This document shows, piece by piece, positions 56,372 to 64,000 of a stretch of DNA of 64,000 nt. The position numbers were made by a program, and so were the translations under genes. Every line of letters starts with the position of its first letter. Within the stretch, counting starts at the first letter, position 1. Source of the DNA: Erinaceus europaeus (lineage: Eukaryota > Chordata > Mammalia > Eulipotyphla > Erinaceidae); assembly GCF_950295315.1 (NCBI RefSeq), contig NC_080172.1:80805118-80869117 (forward strand). The letters are read 5' to 3'. Under the pieces are notes generated by a model. That model ran no database searches and was not told the DNA's origin. It saw only the letters and a program-made list of their open reading frames with translations.

Positions 56372-58273
56372 AACAACAAGGGCAACAAAAGGGAAAATAA
56401 ATAATAAAAAAAAATTAAAAAAAAGAAAAGAAAAAGAACCATCATTAATGTATGCTGGTCTCTTGCCCTTACCCCGCTTTTGTAGTCCTTACTTTATCTG
56501 ACAAGGTTAGCCTTGGAGTGATTGAGGAAAGTGAAATAGGAGTAGGTGAGAAGAGTATCTAGGTCTAAGTAGAAACTGTTTGATGAAGTATTTCATGGTG
56601 TCTTTTAGGTCTTTCTACTTGCTTGCTGCACTTATTGGGTCACTGCAAACTATTGTGTACTTTTGCTTTAAGGTATAAATATTTCCCCCCAACTTATGGA
56701 TACATTTGTACATGTGCTCTGTCTCTTGGGCCCTGGTTCATATCTAGGTTCTAGGGCTTTGTTAGTAAGTGCACTGCTCAAAATGGAATTATGGAGTCCT
56801 ATGAGCTAGGAACAGTCTCACCAGAGTACTGGAGCTGAAGGTTTGACATTGTATGCTTATTGTCTGTGGACATAGTCAAAGATGAAACATGTTGAGGTGG
56901 TACTGGTTGCATTGATTTGTTGAGATCAGCAGATGCAGTATCAATGGCATGGGTCTAGAGAAGCCTGCTGAAAAATGAACTATGCCCCAGAGATTCCAGG
57001 ACTTGGAGAAATATGGGTTTTATAGAGAATGAGGAGGGTTCCTGCTATCTTAGGGTTTAAGAAGGAAATAGATAGTTATTTTTATAGCCACATTATTTGG
57101 AATTTGGTTAACTTTGAAAATCCCATTGTTAGGATTTTTTGTATCATACAAGATCTCACCATGATTTATGTCATTTAATGTTATTTACATATAGCTGTAT
57201 CTAATATAGTGACACAGCTAGTTTCTTCTGGCTTCTCTGGTCTAAAAGTATAGGTAATTTATTCTTTCAGAAAAGAGAGTAATGATTATAAATGAATTAA
57301 CAATTTAAGCCCACAATTAAAATTCAATCAGGTTGACAATTTGAAGCCTTAGGAGCTTAGATTAAAGGAATATATATTCATAGCTGGGGTCTATGCATCA
57401 AAAAGTTTGAGACATTCTATCTATTTTCCCCTCTCATATTTATTAGTGATTTATAAGAATATAAATTAATAGGAGTGTATATTAACACCTTTCCAGGCAA
57501 CAAAAGTCTACATCCCTACCCCCACCTTCCCCATAGTGAAGATGAAAATCTTCTCTCTCCCTCCCACCAGAGATTGTTTTTTGTTGTACAATACTCCAAA
57601 CTCAGTCAAACTCTGCTTTGCATTTCTCTTTCTGTTCTTCTTTCTAAACTTCTCTTTATGAATGGGATCATCCCATACTCTTCATTGTCTTTCTGATTTA
57701 TCTCTTAATATAACTTCTTCTAGCTCCATCAAAGTTGGGTCAGAGAAGGTGGGTTCATTATTCTTAATAGCTGAGTAGTATTCCATGGTGTATATATACC
57801 ACAGATTTCTCAGCCATTCATCTGTTGCTGGGCACCTGGGTTGAAGTTTTGGCTATTAGGAATTGTGCTGCTATGACCATAGGTGTACACATCTTTTCAG
57901 ATGGGTGTTATTGAGTCCTGAGGATTATCCCTAGGAGGGGTATTACTGAGTCATGTAGTAGGTCCATCTGTAGCCTTTTGAGTATTCCCCTGACTGCTCT
58001 CCACAGGGATTGGAGCAATTTCCATTCCCACCAGCAGCCTAGGAGGAGTGTTCCTTTGTCCCTGAAACCACTTCTCCAGCATTTACTGCTTCTGTCATTT
58101 TTGGTGTGTGACATTCTCACAGGCATGAAGTATTATCTCATTGTCATCTTTATTTGCATTTATCTGAAATCAGTAACAACGTGTAGCAAATTTTCATATG
58201 TTTGTTGGCCTTTTGGATTATGTTTGTTGGCCTTCTGTACTGAATACTCTTTTTTAAATATTTTTTTCTTTAT

Positions 58274-58665
58274 TGGGGGATTAATGTTTTACAGTTGACA
58301 GTAAATACAGCAGTTTGTACATGCATAACATTCCTTATTTTTCCACACAACAATACAACTCCACTAGGTCCTCTGCTATCCTATTCCAGGACCTGAACTC
58401 CCCCAACACCACCCACCCATCCCAGAGTCTTTTATTTTGGTGCAGTACAGCAACTTCAGACCAATTCTGCTTAGAATTAGAATTTTCAACTCAACAGTAA
58501 ATACAATAGTTTCTACATGCATAATGTTTCTCAGTTTTCCATATAACAATACAACCCCCACTAGGTCCTCTGTCATCCTTTTTGGATGTATATTCCCCCA
58601 CCCCCGCCACCCCAGAATCTTTTACTTTGGTGTAACATGCCAATTCCAGTTCAGGTTATACTTGT
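58274..58665 (-). repeat. Two tandem 3'UTR units
   Basis: Unit 1 (about 58274-58470) and unit 2 (about 58487-58660) share 'cagtaaatac', 'acatgcataa', 'actaggtcctct' and 'ttttggtg' blocks in the same order. Confidence 0.75.
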
Positions 58666-58814
58666 GATTTCTCTTCTGATCTTCTTTTTCAACTTTTCCC
58701 TGTGAATGAGATCATCCCATATTCATCCTTCTGTTTCTGATTTATTTCACTTAACATGATTTCTTCAAGCTCCATACAAGATGGGCTGAAAATGGTGAAA
58801 TCACCATTTTTACT

Positions 58815-59375
58815 CTGAAAATGTCCAATAGTTCTAGTTTATCTGTATCTTCATTTAGCTCCTTCATTTCTTTGTTGATTTTCTGCCTGGGTGATCTGTC
58901 AAGTTAAGAGAGAAGTTAAGTTGTTGAAGTCCTCTACTAGTACTGTGTTGCTATTAATATATTGCTGTAGCTCTTTCAGCATATGTTTGATGTATTTAGA
59001 TGGCCTCCCCTTGGGTGCCATCTAAATTAGATGTCAATATAGATGTTGATAATCATTAAGTCTTCTTGATTGTTTGATCCTCTGAGCACTAAGTAATGTT
59101 CATTACTATCTTTTTGAATTTTATTAATTTTAAGGTCTATCATGTCAGGTATGAGCATAGCTGTTCCTGCCATTTTTTTGTGGCCCATTGGCTTGTAGGG
59201 TAGTTTTCTATCCTTTCACTTTGAGTCTGTGTTTGTCTTGTTGAGTTAGGTGGGTTTCCTGTAGACAGCATATTGTTGGGTTGTGTTTCTAATCCATATT
59301 ACTACTCTGTTCCTTTTAATAGGGAAATTCATACCATTGAAATTTATTGATATTATAGATTGAAGATATTTTAAT
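58815..59375 (-). pseudogene. L1 ORF2 endonuclease fragment, degraded
   Basis: Begins M-A-L-K-Y-L-Q-S-I-I-S-I-N and retains a recognisable active-site region, but has several stops and frameshifts. The retained part ends at LELLDIF, the same codon at which the 33281 copy ends. Confidence 0.75.
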
Positions 59376-59439
59376 GCCACTATTGTAGATTTTTAGAGTG
59401 TTCTGATATATGACATGCTTATAGTGATCTGATTCTTGA

Positions 59440-60392
59440 TAGAGGATCTTTCTGAACTTCTTTCAGGGCAGGCTCGATGATAATTGATTCTTTCAACTGT
59501 TGTTTGTCTGAGAAGGTTATTATGCCTCCATCTAGTCTGAATGACAGTCTAGCAGAATACAGTAGGCTTGGTGGAAGGCCTTTCTCATTGAGCACTCAAT
59601 AGATATCTTGCCATTTTCTTCTGGTCTGTATTGTTTGTGTGGGGAAGTCTGCTAATCTTATGGGTTTTCCTCTGTAGGTGACTCTTTGTTTTTGTCTTGC
59701 AGCCTTCAGGATCCTTTCTTTATCCTTATTCATTTCCATTCTAAATAGGATGTATCTTGGTGTCTTTAAGTCTGGGTTAATTCTGTTTGGGACCCTCTGT
59801 GCTTCTTGAACCTTTATGTCTTTTATGTTGTCTGTACTAGGGAAGTCCTCATCTGTTATGTCCTGTAGATTGCTTTCTTCCCTTCCCTCTCTTTCTTCCT
59901 CTGGTAGGCCTATAATGCATATATTATTTCTTTTGAAGTCATCCTATATGTCTCTGTTGTTGTTTTCCGTATCTATTAATCTCTTTTTAGGATCTCTTAT
60001 TTCTTTCTTAATTTTCTCTAATTTATCTTTGATCTTGCTAATTCTATTTTCTGTCTCATTTATTCTATTATCTCTCCCCTCTGTTGTATTCTGTAGCTCA
60101 GCTATTTTGTTACCCTGTTGTGATACTGTATTAGCCTGTTCAGTTAGTTGTGCTCTTAGCTCAGCTATTTCAGCTTTCAGTTCTCTAATTACCTCGAGAT
60201 AGTGCTTTCTTTTAGAGACACATTTACTTTTTCTGCATCTCTGATGACAATTATTTCAAACTCTTTCCTCACTTCTGTGACTAATTCCTTAGCTAGCGTT
60301 TGGATGTTGATTTCATTCTTCTGTGTTTCTACCTTTGGGGGGCTTTTAGCAGGACTCTTGTCCTGGTTCATTTCTCCAATGTGTTTAACCAT
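59440..60392 (-). pseudogene. L1 ORF1, degraded
   Basis: Start MVKHIGEMNQDKSPAKSP at 60392. The coiled-coil region (60000-60180), the RRM entry near 59900 (complement 'cttcctctggtaggcctata') and the CTD ('gggttttcctctgtaggtgac') follow in order, with frame breaks. Same protein family as 33885-34797. Confidence 0.75.
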
Positions 60393-61381
60393 TACTATAG
60401 TGTGTATGAGGTCCTTCTCTCAGTACTTTTCAGTCCACTGATCACTCTTTTCTGGATTGACTTGTGTCTAAGTAAGGTACTTAGAGAATTCACAGTTATG
60501 GAAATTAACAGTTGTTTCAGTGTTATCTCAATCCCTGAGTAGAAGCACAGTGGCTGTTAAAGTATCTTTTTTTTTCTTCCTATGGTAGTCTTAGGGTTTT
60601 TAACCTATAAGTAGTTTATTTATTTATTTTAGCTTAATCACTCACTCTTGACAAAGAGATTCAGCAGGGTAGGGGAGAGATAGCATAGTGGTTATGCAAA
60701 GAGATGCCCACACCCCAAGGATCTAAAGCTCCGGGCTCAATTCAACTTCTCTGCCAAGCTGGACAGCACTGCTGGGCCCTGTGAGTTTCTCAACAAGTCC
60801 TGTTTATAGTCTGTAGGTTCTGAGGCAATTATTCATCATGTTCTCATCAGGAGAGCAATGTGGAAAGGCTCCCACTATACATCCCCACCACTAGACCACT
60901 TGGATGTAGATCTTCTCCTGAATTTCCTAGTCAGTTCTTTGCCTCCTGATGTCAGCACAAGGCTTCCCCTCTGCTGCTTCAGCCTCTAAGGGCAATAGCA
61001 AATGAAGACTCAGTTGTATTTGGTGAGTCTTAGGGGAGTCCTATCCTCCCTTCTGCAGGCTTTTTTTGGTAAAACAGACTGGAGGTGGCTCCTCAACTGG
61101 TAAACTGCCAGACTGTTACCAGCTGCCTGGGAGTAGATATGGGTTTTAGCCCCAGGAATCTCTCCTTAGGCTCCTCTCTGTCCATGAGCCACATGTGTTT
61201 TCACTCACCGGTGACTTGGTGGACTCCCAAAGTAGTCCCAGTCTTGTCTTGTTGAAGTCTCAGGAGATCTTTCACATTCCTTGTTCTTTAGAGAAGTTTC
61301 TCAACTAGGTTGAGCTGGAGGTCTGTGCAGAGTTGTGGTCTCTGGATATTCTGCTTATTTGGTTGGTTCCCAAAGTAGTTC
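60393..61381 (-). promoter_or_regulatory. L1 5'UTR, older subfamily, with a SINE
   Basis: About 1 kb upstream of ORF1 with no similarity that I can see to the 5'UTR of the 32-kb copy. A second-type SINE ('gagatagcatagtggttatg') occupies about 60668-60780 in plus orientation. No YY1-like motif is obvious at the 61381 end, so the 5' end may be truncated. Confidence 0.55.
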
Positions 61382-62094
61382 TCTGTAGTGAATATTCTGT
61401 TCATATCTTCTCCCCAATTTTGGATTGGTTCATTTGTTTTTTTTTATGTTGTGTTTTGTGAGCTCTTTATATATTTTGGTTATTAGCCTCTTGTCTGACA
61501 TATAGCATGTAAAGATCTTCTCCCATTCTATGAGTGATCTCTTCATTTGAGTGATGGTTCCTTTTGCTGTACAGAAGCTTTTCGATTTGATGTAATCCCA
61601 TTGATTTGTTTTTGATTTAGTCTTCTCTGCAACTGGGTTTCTGTCAACAAAGATGTCCTTAATGTTAGATGGGTAAGTGTTCCACCATTATTTGCCTCTA
61701 AATATTTGATAGTTTCCTGTCTAACATCCAGAACCTTAATCCACTTGGAGTTGACTTTTTTTTTTCTGGTGAGATAATGTGGTTCAGTTTCATTCTTCTG
61801 CATGTTTCAATCCAATTTTACCAGCACCATTTATTGAATAGATTCTTCTTCCTCCATTTAACAATTTAGACCCCTTTATCAAAGATTAGATGCCCATACA
61901 TGTGGGGATTTATTTCTTGGTTTTCAATTCTATTCCACTAGTCTGTGTATCTATTTTTGTTCCAATACCAGGTTGTTTTGATTATGATGGCCTTAAAATA
62001 TAATTTGAGACCTGGGAGTATGATGTTTCCATTTCAATTTATTTTCCTCAAGATTGTTTTGGCACTCTCTGGAAGTTTTTGTCCTCTTGTCTCA

Positions 62095-62390
62095 GGTGGG
62101 AAAAGATCTAGTCTGAAGTGAGAGTGTTTTACAGATATCTGTCATGATTCAGTTAGAAATTTTGGCACAACTGGTTAAGTACACAGAGTACCAAGTTAAA
62201 AGAAGCAGTTTAATTTATCCCACCCCCCTTCAGCTTCCCACCTGCAGTGGGAAGAGTGGAGCTTCACAAGTGGCAAAGCAGGTCTATTAAAAGAAAAAAA
62301 AAATGAAAATATGACTGCCAGGAGCAGTGGACTTATAGTGCTGATTTTCCTGGGCCCCAGCAATAACCCTGGAAGCAAAGAAAAAAAAAT
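62095..62390 (+). repeat. L1 3'UTR plus SINE composite, right copy of direct repeat
   Basis: Same composite as 54139-54375 but continuing past the cut point ('ctgccaggagcagtgg') into a full SINE 3' extension ending 'ccctggaagcaaag'. It starts exactly where the host L1 ends. Confidence 0.75.
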
Positions 62391-62444
62391 TACCCAAGTC
62401 TCAACAACTATACTGTATGCCATTAAGTCCCCAATTTAAGAAAA

Positions 62445-62735
62445 AGAATGTGGTCCCAGTTTAAGCCCCCAGCTCCCCTCCTGCAGGGGAGTCGCTTCAC
62501 AAGTGATGAAGCAGGTCTGCAGGTATCTTTCTCTCCCCCTCTCTGTCTTCCCCTCCTCTCTCCATTTCTCTCTGTCCTATCCAACAACAATGACAATAAT
62601 AATAACTACAACAATAAAACAACAAGGGCAACAGAAGGTAATAAATAAATAAATAGCCTCCAGGAGCAGTGGATTCGTGGTGGAGGCACCAAGCCCCAGC
62701 AATAACCCTGGAGGCAAAAAAATAAAAGTGAAATG
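62445..62735 (+). repeat. SINE (long form), 5'-truncated, with extension
   Basis: Starts in box B ('ccagtttaagcccccagctc'), runs through 'gcaggggagtcgcttcac' and 'caacaagggcaacagaagg' to the extension 'cctccaggagcagtgg...ccctggaggc'. Confidence 0.9.
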
Positions 62736-62776
62736 AAGAATAAATAAAAATACTGTTATTTTTCAAATGGAGTGCC

Positions 62777-62838
62777 TATTATTGTATGTCATTAGGTCAT
62801 ATTTATGTATGTATGTCATTAGGTCATATTTATGTATC
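62777..62838 (+). repeat. Two-copy tandem repeat
   Basis: 'tatgtcattaggtcatattt' occurs twice with a period of about 30 bases. Confidence 0.8.
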
Positions 62839-62864
62839 AATATCAATAAATTAAATTACTTTTT

Positions 62865-64000
62865 AAAATTTATTTATAAAATTAAAATATCAATAATACC
62901 ATAGGATAAGAGGGGTACAATTTTATACATTTTCCACCACCAGAGTTCCACAACCTATTGCCTTCTTGAAATCTTTCCTATTCTTTATCTCTCGGGGAGT
63001 ATGGACCCAGGATAATTATGGGGTGCAGAAGGTGGAAGGTCTGGCTTCTGTAATTGCTTTGCTGCTGAACATGGGTGTTGGCAGGTCGATCCATACTCCC
63101 AGCCTATCTCTTTCCCTAGTGAGGCAGGGATCTGGTGAGGTCAGGCTCCAGGACACATTGGTGGGATCATTTGCCCAGAGAAGTCTGGTTGGCATCATGG
63201 TAGTATCTGCAACTTGGTGGCTGAAAAGCATTAATATATAAAGCAGAACAAATTATTTAATAATGAGGAACCTAAAGATAAGAATATAGCAGATGAAATT
63301 TGGTATTTGGTGTCTCCATTTTGGAAAAAGCTAGTAGGTCTATTTTAGGTATATTCCAAAGGGCCCTTGACTTTACTAATTTTGCTTGAGCCTGACAGTT
63401 AACATGCAGGTGAACCAAAGGTATTGTCTGGGAAGACGGTGTGTCAGAGTTGGAAATAGGACTAGAAAGCTGGATCAGGGAAGAGAGTAGCTTCCAAATA
63501 TGGGAAAAATATATAAATATTATTAACTGTAAACCCCATTGATTTGATCTGGGGCCCACATTCATTGCAGGAGCTTGTGTAACCTCTGCATCCTGGTAAA
63601 TCTGAGCTTGCATTCTGTGATCATAATTAGGAACATTCTAGCTTGCACTCATTCATTATTTTCCTTGAGTGGTAGAGTTTGTTGGCCTAACCTCCTTTCA
63701 GAGAATGGGGCAGTCCCTACCTTTGTTGATCCACACTGAAGGCAAAGTCCTGTAGAGGTCCACAAAGGGGTTCACTATGTTCCTGTTGGAGATGACCAGT
63801 GACAGTGGAGGGAGGGATCTGTTAGTGGTGTAGGCCCATTATGTCTGTGTGGGAATCCCAGAATTCTCTCACTAGGGACCCACATGATGGGGTGGCCTGG
63901 CAGAGGCCAAAGGGCCATCATTAAAATCCGCTGGTCTCTTTCCCTTACCCAGCTTTTGTAGTCCTTATTTTAACTCCAAGGTTAGCCTTGGAGTTGATTG
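62865..64000 (-). repeat. L1 3'UTR, long type, running off the window
   Basis: 'ataccataggataagagggg', 'ccaccaccagagttcc', 'ggacccaggataattatgg' and onward, colinear with 54715-56500. The ORF2 side lies outside the window. Confidence 0.88.

Larger units (their letters stand above)
55688..56427 (+). repeat. SINE (long form) split by a solo LTR
   Basis: SINE parts at 55688-55942 and 56372-56427. The 18-bp target duplication aagaaaaagaaccatcat is perfect (55670-55687 and 56428-56445), which proves that the two parts are one insertion into the host L1 3'UTR. Confidence 0.95.
58251..61381 (-). mobile_element. Second ORF2-deleted L1, inserted in the host L1 ORF2
   Basis: Flanked by tctgtactgaatactct (58234-58250) and tctgtagtgaatattct (61382-61398), 17 bp with two differences. 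In element order: 5'UTR 61381-60393, ORF1 60392-about 59440, endonuclease start about 59375-58815, then a jump to the ORF2 C-terminal end and 3'UTR (58814-58251). RT is missing. Older than the 32-kb copy: ORF1 and EN carry several stops and shifts. The 3'UTR contains two similar ~200-bp units (from 58274 and 58487). Confidence 0.82.
54375..62094 (-). mobile_element. Host L1 of a nested insertion stack
   Basis: A 5'-truncated minus-strand L1 whose own sequence is split into: T-tail 54375-54416; 3'UTR 54716-55685 and 56428-57644; ORF2 C-terminal part 57645-58250 and 61399-62094. The breaks are filled by two SINEs, a solo LTR and another L1. Removing the inserts leaves about 3.5 kb of colinear L1. 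Confidence 0.85.

Noticed and set aside
62050..62200. Twin-priming inversion joining the antisense L1 ORF2 to sense 3'UTR at 62094
   Set aside because: The same sense segment with the same start occurs at 54139 on the other side of the L1 stack, so a flanking direct duplication explains it better.

Overview
The window is mammalian nuclear DNA with no host gene that I can support. It is almost entirely interspersed repeats plus unremarkable AT-rich intergenic or intronic sequence. The dominant SINE is tRNA-derived: it has a TAGCNCAGYGG-type box A, a GGTTCGA box B, a pyrimidine-rich body and a tail reading roughly 'acaacaagggcaacaaaaggg'. With L1 3' ends containing 'ataggataagaggggtaca', this repeat set is the one I associate with hedgehogs (Erinaceidae, probably Erinaceus). 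That assignment is from recognition, not a search. Old mammalian MIR, L2-like and HAL1-like remnants fit a eutherian host.

Layout. 1-15.9 kb: unique sequence with MIR, short-form SINEs and L1 3' pieces, plus an 85-nt hairpin at 12.24-12.33 kb. 16.4-20.9 kb: two ORF1-only (HAL1-like) LINE remnants on opposite strands. 23.1-27.6 kb: two inverted L1/SINE composites whose central ~464 bp are almost identical. 27.6-32 kb: mostly unique. 32.0-36.8 kb: an L1 on the minus strand with intact 5' end and perfect target-site duplications, containing 5'UTR, ORF1 and only the first part of ORF2. 39.8-45.5 kb: a cluster of L1 insertions. 47.4-48.1 kb: a solo LTR. 53.1-54.1 kb: a 344-codon uninterrupted reading frame from a jockey/CR1-like (non-L1) retrotransposon, very unlike its surroundings. 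54.4-62.1 kb: a nested stack in which one L1 carries two SINEs, a solo LTR inside one SINE, and a second ORF2-deleted L1. 62.1-64 kb: SINEs and another L1 3'UTR running off the end.

Nothing here works as an operon or pathway; the biology is that of transposable elements. The strongest leads are: (1) the foreign-looking, CpG-rich retroelement frame at 53.1-54.1 kb; (2) two L1s lacking ORF2 RT whose deletions start at the same EN codon; (3) an antisense, ORF0-like frame duplicated within one L1 5'UTR, whose copies differ only by in-frame indels; (4) the near-identical inverted arms, which look like gene conversion; (5) a possible ~235-bp target duplication around the nested stack; (6) the pre-miRNA-like hairpin. 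All were read by eye; boundaries are approximate unless a target duplication fixes them.
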